A stretch of DNA of 64,000 bases, from positions 1,302,001 through 1,366,000 of the forward strand of contig NZ_RBKT01000001.1 of the NCBI RefSeq assembly GCF_003633685.1, read 5' to 3'. Below the pieces are notes generated by a model that saw only the letters and a list, made by a program, of their open reading frames with translations, was not told where the DNA came from and did not search any database. Below are positions 17,219-25,902 of this stretch, piece after piece. Each line of letters opens with the position of its first letter. Position 1 is the first letter of the stretch. The stretch comes from Micromonospora pisi. Its GTDB lineage: Bacteria; Actinomycetota; Actinomycetes; Mycobacteriales; Micromonosporaceae. The translations under genes were made by a program, and so were the position numbers.

Positions 17219-18431
17219 TCACCAGCGCCGAGACGTACCCGAGGCCGGCCAGGGCGATGGCGCCGACGGCGACCGCACCCGCGATCAACTTCGCCGGGGC
17301 GGTCGCCGCCGGTGCCGGCAGGGTGACCATCCGGGCCGGGTACGACGGAAGCGCCGACTCCCTGGTGTCGAGGCTGGTCAGCGCGGCGTACAGGTCGAGC
17401 GTGCCGTACCCGACCCGGGGGTCGGGCCACTGCCCGAGGGGGTGCTCGGCGGTCAGTTCCAACCGGCGCCGAACCTCGGCCTGGTGCAGTTCCGGGTGGT
17501 AGGCGCGGAGCAGCGCGGCCGCCCCGGCGGCGTACGCCGCGGCGACCGCCGGCCCACCGACCGAATAGTGGCCGTTCCCCCGTGGCGCGACGCTGACCGC
17601 GTCCGTGGCGGGGGCGAGCAGGTCGACGCTGGCCTCCGGGGGCGAGACCTCTGTCGGCGCCCCGTTCGCGCCCACCCCGCCGACCGCGAGGACGTCGGCG
17701 TCCGAGGCCGGGTACCAGGGCAGGTCGGCGCCGCCCGTACCGGTGGGTTTCGCGTCCGACACCGAGGCGACCAGCACGATGTCGCGGGCTACCGCCGCCC
17801 GGACCGCGTCCCGCAGAGCGGCGTCCGGTGCGCTCGTGCCGACGCCGAGCAGGATCACGTCCGCCCCGGCGGCGGTGGCCGCCCGGATGCCGCCGGCGAT
17901 CGCCCCAGGGGCGATCTTTCCCTTGCCGTCCACGATGCGCACGGGCAGCACGGTGGCGCCCGGTGCGATCCCGACTATCGGGCTACCGGTGACCGGCCGG
18001 GCGGCGACGATCCCGGCCAACGCGGTGCCCCGGCCGAAGCAGTCCTGGTCGGCGCCGCCCGCCCGGACCACGTCGGTGCCGCGCTGGACCGCGCCCGAGA
18101 GGCCGCCGGCCGCCGCGCTGACCCCGGTGTCGACGACGGCGACCAGTACGCCGTCGCCCCGGGTCAGCGCCCACACGTTCTGTGGCGCCATCCGGCGTTG
18201 TGCCCAGGGGGCGGCAGCCGCGACCGTCGGTGACTCGCCCACGCAACTGTCGCCGGGCTGGGGCAGCGCGGGCGGCTGTGTCCCCGGTGCGGGCGCACGG
18301 CGGACCGAGGCCGGTTGAGCCGGTACCGCCGGGGCGCCGGCCCGTACCGGGTCGACGAGCAGGGTGCCGCCCAGCGTGCTCAGTACGAACGTCGCCAACA
18401 CGGTCCGGGCGGCGCCGCCGACCCCGCTCAC
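17184..18431 (-). CDS. Mycosin-like subtilase with lost catalytic residues (pseudoprotease B)
   Basis: The overall plan is that of MycP: signal peptide (residues 1-31), S8 domain, and a C-terminal membrane helix (about residues 380-405) with a basic tail. The catalytic Asp is kept (VAVVDTGV). The catalytic His motif GHGT reads GRGT (CFGRGTALAGIVAA), so His is Arg. The Ser motif GTSxAA reads GGPAVAAAYAAG, so Ser is Ala. The oxyanion Asn segment reads VLVASVSDAK without Asn. I checked these codons on the DNA; CGG replaces a His codon and GCG stands at the Ser site. The fold is probably intact while peptidase activity is probably absent. The GTG start overlaps the upstream gene by 4 nt. Confidence 0.9.
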   Translation of the reverse strand: MSGVGGAARTVLATFVLSTLGGTLLVDPVRAGAPAVPAQPASVRRAPAPGTQPPALPQPGDSCVGESPTVAAAAPWAQRRMAPQNVWALTRGDGVLVAVVDTGVSAAAGGLSGAVQRGTDVVRAGGADQDCFGRGTALAGIVAARPVTGSPIVGIAPGATVLPVRIVDGKGKIAPGAIAGGIRAATAAGADVILLGVGTSAPDAALRDAVRAAVARDIVLVASVSDAKPTGTGGADLPWYPASDADVLAVGGVGANGAPTEVSPPEASVDLLAPATDAVSVAPRGNGHYSVGGPAVAAAYAAGAAALLRAYHPELHQAEVRRRLELTAEHPLGQWPDPRVGYGTLDLYAALTSLDTRESALPSYPARMVTLPAPAATAPAKLIAGAVAVGAIALAGLGYVSALVIRWGRRRRWRP

Positions 18432-20596
18432 GGGGTCGGATGCTGCCTGGGGCCGGCCGCGTCGCGACCCGGCCGTGGTTCGCCCCGGTCGTCCACCTCG
18501 CCGGAGGCACCCGGTTCCGGTACGGCGAGCGGTTCGCCGAGACCGGTTCCGGCGCCCGGGGCAACCGGTTCCGTTACCGCTTCCGCCCTGCCCAGGCCAC
18601 CCGCTCCCGGCGCGGCATCGTCCCCTCCGGGCGTGCCCGCTCCCGGCGGCACGCCGGCTCGACCCACGGCCCGGACGTCCGGCGCGGCTCCCGCTGCCGC
18701 AGCTGCGGCGGACGAGCGTCGGGCGAGCACCGCGACGGCGGCGAGCCCGATGACGACCACCATGGCGATGGTGAGGACGCGGATCGGGCCGGGCCCTCCC
18801 CCGCCGTCGGTTCCGACGGCCTTCGCCTCCTCGGCGAGCACCATGGTCACCGCCGCGTTCGGGTTGATCATGCCCCAGCCGGTGACCGGGTCCGGGTCGT
18901 CATGCCCGGCGCGGTCGGCCGTCGCCTTGATCCGGTGTACCACCTGGGCGGCGTCGAGGTTCGGGAACGCGGACCGGACCAGGGTCACCGCCCCGGCGAC
19001 GAAGGCGACCGCGTACTGCGAGCCGCTGCTGGCACGCGCGCCGGAGCCACTGACCCCGAGGCTGGCCACGTCGATGCCCGGTGCGGTCACGTCGACCTCG
19101 GCGGTCCGGTAGTTCGCCGCCGGTTGACCCTCCGCGCCGACACCGCCGACCCGGAGCAGGCCGGGCAGTCCCGGCTGTGGCGACACGTCCGCCTCCACGG
19201 TCGGCGCCGAGGCCACCACCACGACGTCGTGGTCGAGGGCAGATTCGATGGCGTCCCGTACGGCGGGGTTGGTCAGGTCCACGTAGGCCCCGAGCGCGAC
19301 CACCTTGGCGCCCGCGGAGACCGCCACCTGGATCGCGGTGGCCGCGTCGACCGGTTCGGACTTCGGTGCGTTGTGCACCACCCGCAGCGGCAGGATGGTC
19401 GCCGCTGGCGCCAACCCGACCATCTGGTTGCCCGGGGCCGCTGCCGTCCCGGCGGGCGAGGCGGCGACGATACTGGCCATCGCGGTCCCTGAACCGAGGC
19501 AGTCGGTGTTGCCACGGCCGCTGCCCGTGGGGATGTCCGCTCCGACGGCGACCCGACCGGACAGTTCCGGCAGGCTGGCGTCGACGCCCGAGTCGATGAC
19601 CGCGACCAGTACGCCCTCACCCTGGGTACGTCCCCACGCCTGGTCGGCCGCCATCCGCTCGTGTGCCCACCCGGAGTTGGTGCCGGTCGGCGTCGACACG
19701 GCGCACTGCTCGTTCGGCGCCGGTTTGACGTCCTTGCCCGGGGTGCTGTTGGCCGGCGGCGCGGCAGGGGCGGAGGCCGGCGGAGCCGCCGGAACGGCCG
19801 GGGGCTGCGCGGAGGCCGGCGGAGCCGGCGGGACAGCGGGCGGCTGTGCGGAGGCCGGCGGGACAGCGGGCGGCTGCGCGGAGGCCGGCGGAGCGGCCGG
19901 GGGCCGCGCGGGGGTCGGCGGTGCCGGCGGGACAGCGGGCGGCTGCGCGTTCGCCGACGACCCGCTGGCCTGCGTCGCTGTTGGCGACGGCGGTGCTGAC
20001 GGAGCATTGGTGGGCCGCTGCGGCGACGCCGAGCTGGCCACGGACGGCACAGTGCCCTGCGGTGCGGCGGCCGGCGGCGACGAGGGGGCTGTTTCGGGTC
20101 CGGGTGCCTCGGTGGGAAGCAGGCCGTACCGCACCCCTTCGCCGACAGCGTCCCAGGGCAGCACCAGCAACCAGCCGGCGCGCAACTGCATCGAATCGGT
20201 CAGCGCCTGACCGTCGGGCTGGGTACGGCCGACGTTGAGGTGGTAGATCTCCTTCGCCCGGCCGGTGGTACCGAGCAGCCGCCCGGCGATCTCCGTCAGG
20301 CTCTTCGGCGCCCCCTGGTCGGCGGTGGTCACCGGGTAGTACTTGACGTACTCGTCGCTGGCGGCGGTGGCGGGCGTCGGCCGGGGAACCGCCGCCGACC
20401 CGCCGCTCGTCGCCGACGTGGACGGGGCAGCCGACGCCGACGGTGGGGTCGACGCCGACGGCGTGGTGGCCACCTGGACCAGCCAGGGTGATGCCTCAGC
20501 TCCCTGCGCCTGATCAGACCTGGTCGTCTGCGTCAGCACCGCCAGCAGGGCCAGGCACCCCAGCACGCTCGACCAGGCCCGTACCTTCGCCGTCAC
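18428..20596 (-). CDS. LysM-like domain fused to a catalytically degenerate mycosin (pseudoprotease A)
   Basis: The 722-residue protein starts at the GTG at 20596 (AAGGAGG 7 nt upstream). It has a signal or anchor helix, a LysM-like domain (residues about 80-150, KYYPVTTADQG to VLPWDAVGEGVRYG), a Pro/Ala-rich linker of about 120 residues, an S8 domain, a membrane helix near residue 625 and an Ala/Gly/Pro-rich C-tail. The S8 Asp is present (VAVIDSGVD). GHGT reads GSGT (DCLGSGTAMASIVAA) and the GTS segment reads GSQYAVAFVAG, so His is Ser and Ser is Gln; the oxyanion Asn is also absent (VVVASAPTVE). It probably acts as a structural or peptidoglycan-linked ESX component and not as a protease. 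Confidence 0.88.
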   Translation of the reverse strand: MTAKVRAWSSVLGCLALLAVLTQTTRSDQAQGAEASPWLVQVATTPSASTPPSASAAPSTSATSGGSAAVPRPTPATAASDEYVKYYPVTTADQGAPKSLTEIAGRLLGTTGRAKEIYHLNVGRTQPDGQALTDSMQLRAGWLLVLPWDAVGEGVRYGLLPTEAPGPETAPSSPPAAAPQGTVPSVASSASPQRPTNAPSAPPSPTATQASGSSANAQPPAVPPAPPTPARPPAAPPASAQPPAVPPASAQPPAVPPAPPASAQPPAVPAAPPASAPAAPPANSTPGKDVKPAPNEQCAVSTPTGTNSGWAHERMAADQAWGRTQGEGVLVAVIDSGVDASLPELSGRVAVGADIPTGSGRGNTDCLGSGTAMASIVAASPAGTAAAPGNQMVGLAPAATILPLRVVHNAPKSEPVDAATAIQVAVSAGAKVVALGAYVDLTNPAVRDAIESALDHDVVVVASAPTVEADVSPQPGLPGLLRVGGVGAEGQPAANYRTAEVDVTAPGIDVASLGVSGSGARASSGSQYAVAFVAGAVTLVRSAFPNLDAAQVVHRIKATADRAGHDDPDPVTGWGMINPNAAVTMVLAEEAKAVGTDGGGGPGPIRVLTIAMVVVIGLAAVAVLARRSSAAAAAAGAAPDVRAVGRAGVPPGAGTPGGDDAAPGAGGLGRAEAVTEPVAPGAGTGLGEPLAVPEPGASGEVDDRGEPRPGRDAAGPRQHPTP
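19740..19950 (-). repeat. Pro/Ala-rich coding repeat in pseudoprotease A
   Basis: The minus strand repeats units encoding PPASAQPPAVPPA-like residues at least four times. It forms the linker between the LysM-like domain and the subtilase domain and is likely to vary in length between strains. Confidence 0.8.
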
Positions 20597-20631
20597 CGGC
20601 GGCCTCCTTCGCCTCGCCACATGCTCGCGAC

Positions 20632-20660
20632 ACGCCTTTCCGGTGAAACCGAAAAGGCGT
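20632..20660. terminator. Hairpin upstream of the LysM-mycosin gene
   Basis: ACGCCTTTCCGGT and ACCGAAAAGGCGT pair over 13 positions with one G-U, loop GAA. It lies 36 nt before the GTG of the pseudoprotease A gene and after the LysM membrane protein gene, so it may end or attenuate that message. Confidence 0.6.
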
Positions 20661-20780
20661 CCGTCCCGACGACGCTGCAAAGCGGCTTCCGGTTCAATTC
20701 CAGGGCGGCAAAACTGTGGAGAAATGCGGCCCGGCCGGTTGACTGTCCGACGTGGGCGCCCCTGGCCGGGCCGACTGTCA

Positions 20781-22142
20781 CTACGCCGGGTCGGTCACCA
20801 GCACCGACCAGCGTGCCCGCAACACCTCACCGACCAGCACCGGCACCACCTGTCGGCGGGTACGTGCGGCCAGTCCACGGGCGGCGGTCAGCTCCGCGCC
20901 GCGCAGGCCGCCACTGATGATGACGCCCCGCTCCCCCAGTGCGCCGATGTCGCTGTCGGAGACCGGGAAGGCCGCGACCCGGCGGCAGCCGGACGGCAGG
21001 TCCGGGCCGACCGCGTCGCCGACGATCGTGACGGTCAGCCCGGCGGCGTGCAGTTGCCGGGCGAGCAGCGCCGCCTGTCGGCGGACGGCCGGCACGGTGC
21101 CGGTGATCGTGAAGACGTCGGGGGTGGCGGCCAGGTCGAGCACGAACCGCCAGCCGTCGCGCCGGCCGAGGACGGCCGGCATCCGGGCCGCGGGGAACGG
21201 TTCGTCGGGCCCGCACCAGGCGTACGGGGTGCCGGGGACGTCAGACGCCGCACCGAGCAGGCGTACGTTCATCCGTTCCCGGTGGTCGTCCACCATCGAC
21301 CGCAGGTCCACGGTCACCCGTCCCGGTGGTGGCAACTCGGGCCGGTCGTCGTGGGGTGGGGTGGTCGCCGACCCGGCCGTGCTCCCCGTTGCCGGGGCGA
21401 CCCCCGGCTGGACCCGCCCGGCCCCGGACACGGCCCCGGACACGGCTGCGGACACGGACACGGACACGGGCAGAGGCTGCGTTTCCGACTCCGACTCCGA
21501 CTCCGACTCCGGCTGCGGCTCCGGTGCGGGGGAATTCGGCGCCGCTTCGATCAGCGGGGGCCCGGTGCGCGGTCGGCGCCCGCCCCGGAGCACGTACAGC
21601 AGCACCGCGAGCAGCAGCACCATCACGGCCAATCCGACCGCTGCGAGCACGTACGGGTTGGCGCCGCCCGACGACTTCCCACCGGAGTCGGCATCCCCTG
21701 CCGGCTCGGCCACCGTCGGCAACGGAAGCGGCCCGACCTGCACCCCGGGGCCAGCCGCGTCCGGGGGCAACTCGAGGACCCAGCCCGGTTCCAACATCAT
21801 CGCGTCGGTCAACTGCCCGCCGTCGGCCTGCTTGCGGCCCTGGTTGAGCTCGAAGATCTCCCGGAACCGGTTGCCGTCGCCGAGGGTCCGCACCGCGATC
21901 TGGTAGAGGTACTCGCGCTGCCCGCCCTGGGGCGGCCCGACGACGTAGTACTTCGGTCCACTGCCGGTCGATGTCGGCGTCGGTGTCGGGGCGAGCACCG
22001 GCACCGCCGGCGCCGCCGAGGGTGGAAGCGCCGCGACGCCCCCCACTCCGAGCACCAGTCCACCGATCACGGCGACCGCCGCCAGCCGGATCACCCGACC
22101 GCGCCCGGCCCGATCGGATCCGAGCGTGACCCAGCTCCGCAT
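20781..22142 (-). CDS. LysM-like membrane protein of the ESX region (453 aa)
   Basis: The protein has an N-terminal signal or anchor helix (residues about 17-40), a LysM-like domain (about 67-125, KYYVVGPPQGG to GVQVGPLP), a second membrane helix (about 161-185), a Ser/Glu repeat (SESESESE) and a C-terminal domain of about 180 residues with alternating beta and helix segments. The LysM-like part clearly matches the corresponding part of the next gene (EIYHLNVGRTQPDG against EIFELNQGRKQADG). The C-terminal domain is unknown to me. The ATG at 22142 begins the three-gene unit. Binding to peptidoglycan is inferred from the domain type. Confidence 0.8.
   Translation of the reverse strand: MRSWVTLGSDRAGRGRVIRLAAVAVIGGLVLGVGGVAALPPSAAPAVPVLAPTPTPTSTGSGPKYYVVGPPQGGQREYLYQIAVRTLGDGNRFREIFELNQGRKQADGGQLTDAMMLEPGWVLELPPDAAGPGVQVGPLPLPTVAEPAGDADSGGKSSGGANPYVLAAVGLAVMVLLLAVLLYVLRGGRRPRTGPPLIEAAPNSPAPEPQPESESESESETQPLPVSVSVSAAVSGAVSGAGRVQPGVAPATGSTAGSATTPPHDDRPELPPPGRVTVDLRSMVDDHRERMNVRLLGAASDVPGTPYAWCGPDEPFPAARMPAVLGRRDGWRFVLDLAATPDVFTITGTVPAVRRQAALLARQLHAAGLTVTIVGDAVGPDLPSGCRRVAAFPVSDSDIGALGERGVIISGGLRGAELTAARGLAARTRRQVVPVLVGEVLRARWSVLVTDPA
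21420..21520 (-). repeat. Hexanucleotide-type tandem repeats in the LysM membrane protein gene
   Basis: Plus-strand units like GGACAC and GACTCC recur, encoding Val/Ser and Ser/Glu (SESESESE) runs. They are in-frame simple repeats and may vary in copy number. Confidence 0.7.
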
Positions 22143-22313
22143 TCCCGTACACCATCCTTCGCTCTCACCCCGTGCCGTCGCACGGCCCAGACCGTACGCT
22201 GCTCCGCCCCGGTACGGGAATCAGCGAACGGGTGGCGGGAGTTACCGGGGTCCGACATCGTCCACGCGCTGCCGGGCCCGGTCGGGCCGGGGTGGGTTAC
22301 GGTAAAACCGTGA

Positions 22314-22323
22314 GAGCGCTCTA
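22314..22323. promoter_or_regulatory. AGAGCGCTCT palindrome upstream of the phosphotransferase gene
   Basis: A perfect 10-bp palindrome with the GAGCGCTC core common in LacI-type operators lies about 35-45 nt before the start. It could be an operator, but a 10-bp palindrome also arises by chance in this GC-rich DNA. Confidence 0.35.
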
Positions 22324-22356
22324 TCGGGCGTGCCGTCACGCGTCGGGGGTGGCACC

Positions 22357-23364
22357 GTGGAGAGTCTGACCAAGCTGCGGGTCTCCGAGACCGAACTCGA
22401 CACGCTGGTCCGGCGCGGGTTCGGGCCGGACGCGCAGATCACGCAGTGGCGGGAGCTGACCGAGGGGCACTACAACGTCGCCTACGCGGTCCGGCTCGCC
22501 GACGGTGCCGACCTGGTTCTCAAGATCGCACCACCGCCGGGGTTGAAACTGCTCAGCCACGAGGTCGACCTGATGCGTACCGAAATCGACTTCTTCCGCC
22601 GGGCCAGGGCCGGCGGTGTCGCCGTACCCGAGGTGGTCTTCGCGGACACCGAGCGGGACCTGGTCGGCAGCGACTTCGTCTTCCTCAGCCGGATCGACGG
22701 CGTCACCCTGAACACCGTCCGGGACACGCTGAGCCCGGGCGGCCTGGCCGCCGTGCGCGCCCAGGTCGCCGCCGAAACGGCCCGCCTGCACACGATCAGC
22801 GGCCCGGCGTACGGATATCCGCTCCGCGACAGCCGCAGCTGGCAGCCGACCTGGCGGGCGGCGTTCGAGGCGATGGTACGGGACATCCTGGACGACGCCC
22901 TGCGCCTCGGCACCAGGCTGCCGGTCGGCGTGGACGAGATCGCGGCACGGCTGCACCGCCGCGCGGATCTGCTGGACCAGGTCGACCGGCCGGCGCTGAT
23001 CCACTTCGATCTCTGGGACGGCAACGTCTTCGTGCTGCCGGACGGCACCGGCGGTGCGACGCTCACCGGTCTGATCGACGGCGAGCGCGCCCTCTACGGC
23101 GACCCGGTGGCGGAGTTCGTGTCGATGACGCTCTTCCGGGATCCGGCCGAACTCCCGGGTCTCCTGGCCGCCTACCGGGGCGCCGGCCACACGTCGATCC
23201 AGCTGACCCCGGACGTACGGCACCGGCTCGCCCTGTACACCTGCTACCTGTACCTGATCATGTTGGTGGAGGGTGGCACCCGGGGGTGGCAGGGACCGGA
23301 ACGGGAGAGCTTCGAGGACCGGCTGGCCGGGCTGCTGGTGGACCAACTCGACCAGATCGACTAG
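22357..23364 (+). CDS. Aminoglycoside phosphotransferase-family kinase-like protein
   Basis: The protein belongs to the APH/choline kinase-like fold, which phosphorylates small hydroxyl or amino substrates with ATP. Visible motifs are the ATP-binding Lys (ADLVLKIA, near residue 47), the Brenner motif HFDLWDGNVF near residue 214 and the metal-binding IDGERA that follows. The substrate cannot be told; antibiotic resistance should not be assumed. I prefer the GTG at 22357 because GGGGGTGG lies just upstream; an in-frame GTG at 22330 is possible and would add 9 residues. It is divergent from the LysM-like gene and convergent with the SH3-like gene. Confidence 0.82.
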   Translation: MESLTKLRVSETELDTLVRRGFGPDAQITQWRELTEGHYNVAYAVRLADGADLVLKIAPPPGLKLLSHEVDLMRTEIDFFRRARAGGVAVPEVVFADTERDLVGSDFVFLSRIDGVTLNTVRDTLSPGGLAAVRAQVAAETARLHTISGPAYGYPLRDSRSWQPTWRAAFEAMVRDILDDALRLGTRLPVGVDEIAARLHRRADLLDQVDRPALIHFDLWDGNVFVLPDGTGGATLTGLIDGERALYGDPVAEFVSMTLFRDPAELPGLLAAYRGAGHTSIQLTPDVRHRLALYTCYLYLIMLVEGGTRGWQGPERESFEDRLAGLLVDQLDQID

Positions 23365-23411
23365 TGGCGAGAACCTACCGGGCCGCGAAGATCAGACCCG
23401 CGTCGAACCGT

Positions 23412-23468
23412 CGATCGGCCGGGACCAGGTCGTTCGTCACGAGTGCGAGCCTGGATCCCGGCCGATCG
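23412..23468. terminator. 12-bp inverted repeat between convergent genes
   Basis: CGATCGGCCGGG (23412-23423) pairs perfectly with CCCGGCCGATCG (23457-23468) across 33 nt. It lies between the convergent phosphotransferase and SH3-like genes and could end both messages. Confidence 0.6.
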
Positions 23469-23473
23469 GCCGA

Positions 23474-23836
23474 TCAGCAGTTCTCGGTGGTGTACTGGAC
23501 CCACGGGTTGAGGTACGCGCCGCTGATGAAGCCGGATCCACCGGTGCTGAAGCGCGCGTGCCACCAGACGGCGATGCCGTTGACCGTGTCGCCGCCCGTG
23601 GCGCAGTCCAGGTACGCCGTCACGCCGCGGTTCACCTGGCCGTAGGCGGTGCAGGACGTGTGCGGCCCGGTACGGTAACGGACGCCGTCCGCGGTCACCA
23701 CGGCCGTACGACTGCTCCGGTCCGACCAGCCCTGCCCGCAGGCCGCCGAGGCCGGTGTCGCGGGCACAACGTAGGTCACCGCCGCCGCGAGCAGCGCGAC
23801 ACCAGCCAGCCGAGCACTCATTCGTCGCATGGTCAT
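23474..23836 (-). CDS. Secreted SH3-like protein (120 aa)
   Basis: A Sec signal peptide (residues 1-31, ending TPASA-AC) is followed by a small beta domain with the bacterial SH3 pattern ([13 protein letters not shown], GYxN-type turn GAYLNPW). Cys residues at the start, middle and very C-terminus could form disulfides outside the cell. The ATG at 23836 has GGAGGGAG 5 nt upstream. SH3-like domains of this type often bind cell-wall peptides or accompany hydrolases; here the domain stands alone, so only secretion can be stated with confidence. Confidence 0.8.
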   Translation of the reverse strand: MTMRRMSARLAGVALLAAAVTYVVPATPASAACGQGWSDRSSRTAVVTADGVRYRTGPHTSCTAYGQVNRGVTAYLDCATGGDTVNGIAVWWHARFSTGGSGFISGAYLNPWVQYTTENC

Positions 23837-24077
23837 CGGTCTCCCTCCACAAAGGTCACTTTCAGCCCAGCATATATCGATAGATGCGCTCAAACCTCTC
23901 GCTTTTCTTGGACGGCGGCACGGCCCGAACCCGCCAAGATCATGCAGGCGTCGCCCCGAACGGACGGCTGCGGGCAGGACCCTGCTACCGCCGACGACCG
24001 GACCGGTAAGCTCGAAAACGGTGTGCCGGGAAGTCTGGTCGGCGATTCTTTTGTCGACCCTTCCCGAGGAGCCGCCG

Positions 24078-25388
24078 ATGTCCACACCACCGGACAACAC
24101 CGACCGCCAACGCCTGTTCGGGCGTGGTAGCTGGCCGGAGGTGCGCCGGATCGGCGACATCCTGCGTACCGAGACGGTCGGCGGGGCGCTGCTGCTCGGT
24201 GCGGCCGTGCTCGCCCTCGCCTGGTCGAACTCCCCGTGGGGCGACACCTACCGGAACATCGGCAACGCCGAGTTCGGGCCGGCGGCGCTGCACCTGGACC
24301 TCACCGTGGGACAGTGGGCGGCCGACGGGCTGCTCGCGATCTTCTTCTTCGTCGCCGGCCTGGAACTGAAACGCGAGTTCGTCGCGGGCGACCTGCGCGA
24401 CCCGCGTCGGGCGGCACTCCCGGTCGCCGCGGCGGTCGGCGGAATGGCCGTGCCCGCACTGATCTACGTCGCGTTCAACGCCCGTACGCACGGCGCCCTG
24501 GCCGGCTGGGCGATCCCGACCGCTACCGACATCGCGTTCGCGCTCGCCGTCCTCGGCGTGATCAGCACCCATCTGCCGGCGGCGATGCGGACCTTCCTGC
24601 TCACCCTCGCCGTCGTCGACGACCTGATCGCGATCCTGATCATCGCGATCTTCTACACCACCTCACTGGATCTCGTCCCGCTCGGTCTGGCGGTGGTCCC
24701 GCTGGCCGTCTTCGGGCTGCTGGTGCAACGCCGGGTCCGCTCATGGTGGCTGCTGCTGCCACTGGCCGCGATCACCTGGGCCCTCGTACACGCCTCCGGG
24801 GTGCACGCGACCGTCGCCGGGGTCCTGCTCGCCTTCACCGTGCCGGTGCTCCGCCGGGCCGAAGGACCCGGTCCGGGGCTCGCCGAACACTTCGAGCACC
24901 GGTTCCGCCCGCTGTCGGCCGGCGTCGCCGTACCGGTCTTCGCCTTCTTCGCCGCCGGGGTGTCGGTGGCCGGAGCGGGCGGCCTCGGCGCGACCCTCAC
25001 CGACTCGGTCACGCTCGGCGTCGCGGTGGGCCTCGTCGCCGGCAAGACGATCGGGGTGTCCGGTGCGACCTGGCTGGTGCAGCGATTCACCCGCGCCCGC
25101 CTCGCCGAGGGACTGAGCTGGTGGGACGTGCTCGGGCTCGCCCTGCTCGCCGGGGTCGGCTTCACCGTCTCGCTGCTCATCGGCGAACTGGCCTTCGGCC
25201 CCGGCAGCGAACGCGACGAGCACACGAAGATCGGTGTCCTGCTCGGCTCCCTGGTGGCGGCGCTGCTCGCGACCGTGGTGCTGCGCTCCCGCAACCGCCA
25301 CTACCAGAACATCTGCGAGGTGGAGGAACGCGACACCGACGCCGACGGCGTACCGGACGCGTACCAGGTCTCGGACCCGCCGCGCTGA
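24078..25388 (+). CDS. nhaA: Na+/H+ antiporter NhaA
   Basis: NhaA exchanges external protons for internal sodium at alkaline pH. The 436-residue protein has about 11-12 hydrophobic helices, the family segment [12 protein letters not shown] near residue 148 and the ion-binding Asp pair in [11 protein letters not shown] near residue 178. The start is the ATG at 24078 with AGGAG 7 nt upstream; the frame is open further upstream but that part does not look coded. The C-terminus carries the hydrophilic segment DTDADGVPD, resembling a calcium-binding thrombospondin type-3 loop, which is unusual for NhaA. It is followed by a 9-bp hairpin. Confidence 0.93.
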   Translation: MSTPPDNTDRQRLFGRGSWPEVRRIGDILRTETVGGALLLGAAVLALAWSNSPWGDTYRNIGNAEFGPAALHLDLTVGQWAADGLLAIFFFVAGLELKREFVAGDLRDPRRAALPVAAAVGGMAVPALIYVAFNARTHGALAGWAIPTATDIAFALAVLGVISTHLPAAMRTFLLTLAVVDDLIAILIIAIFYTTSLDLVPLGLAVVPLAVFGLLVQRRVRSWWLLLPLAAITWALVHASGVHATVAGVLLAFTVPVLRRAEGPGPGLAEHFEHRFRPLSAGVAVPVFAFFAAGVSVAGAGGLGATLTDSVTLGVAVGLVAGKTIGVSGATWLVQRFTRARLAEGLSWWDVLGLALLAGVGFTVSLLIGELAFGPGSERDEHTKIGVLLGSLVAALLATVVLRSRNRHYQNICEVEERDTDADGVPDAYQVSDPPR

Positions 25389-25423
25389 ACACCGCAACGG
25401 CGAAGCGGGCCCGATGCACCCGA

Positions 25424-25448
25424 CCGGCGGTGCACCGCTCACCGCCGG
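25424..25448. terminator. Hairpin between nhaA and the roadblock gene
   Basis: CCGGCGGTG and CACCGCCGG form a perfect 9-bp stem with a 7-nt loop, 36 nt after the nhaA stop and 32 nt beyond the roadblock stop; it may serve both convergent genes. Confidence 0.6.
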
Positions 25449-25479
25449 CCCGGCCGGGGCGTGCGCCCCTCCCGCCCCG

Positions 25480-25902
25480 TCAGCGGGGCAACGCCTGCTG
25501 CAACTCCGCCCGCAGGGCCGGCGTCAGCATCTCACCAGCCTGCTTCGCCAGCCGCGCCATCTCGTAGCCGACCACGCCGATGTCGGCGTCCGTGGCGGCG
25601 AGGGTGGCCAGGATGGAGCCGTCCCGCACCTGCATCACCAGGAAGTAGCCGCGCCCCATCTCGACCACGGTCTGCTTGACGATGTCGCCGTCGAACATCT
25701 GGGCCGCGCCGGCGGTGATGCTCATCAGCCCCGAGGTGACGGCGGCCAGCTTGTCGGCATTGTCGCGGGGCAGGTGGTCCGAGACCGCGACCAGCAAGCC
25801 GTCCGCTGAGACCACGATCGCGTGCGCCACCCCGGGCACCCGCTCGGCAAAACCACTCACCAGCCAGTTGAGGTCTCGTGCCGCTTGACTGAGCGTCGTC
25901 AC
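25480..25902 (-). CDS. Roadblock/LC7-domain protein of a conservon (CvnB-like)
   Basis: Roadblock/LC7 proteins (MglB-like) regulate small GTPases. The 140 residues span one such domain, with the typical start ([29 protein letters not shown] begins at about residue 8) and the segment [20 protein letters not shown]. The GTG at 25902 overlaps the sensor gene stop by 4 nt (GTGA). In actinobacterial conservons this gene is followed by a DUF742 gene and an Ras-like GTPase gene; here the next gene is the convergent nhaA, so both partners are missing locally. Confidence 0.9.
   Translation of the reverse strand: MTTLSQAARDLNWLVSGFAERVPGVAHAIVVSADGLLVAVSDHLPRDNADKLAAVTSGLMSITAGAAQMFDGDIVKQTVVEMGRGYFLVMQVRDGSILATLAATDADIGVVGYEMARLAKQAGEMLTPALRAELQQALPR

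Noticed and set aside
22357-23364. Antibiotic resistance gene reading of the phosphotransferase
   Set aside because: The APH fold is shared by many kinases of unrelated substrates; nothing here points to an antibiotic.
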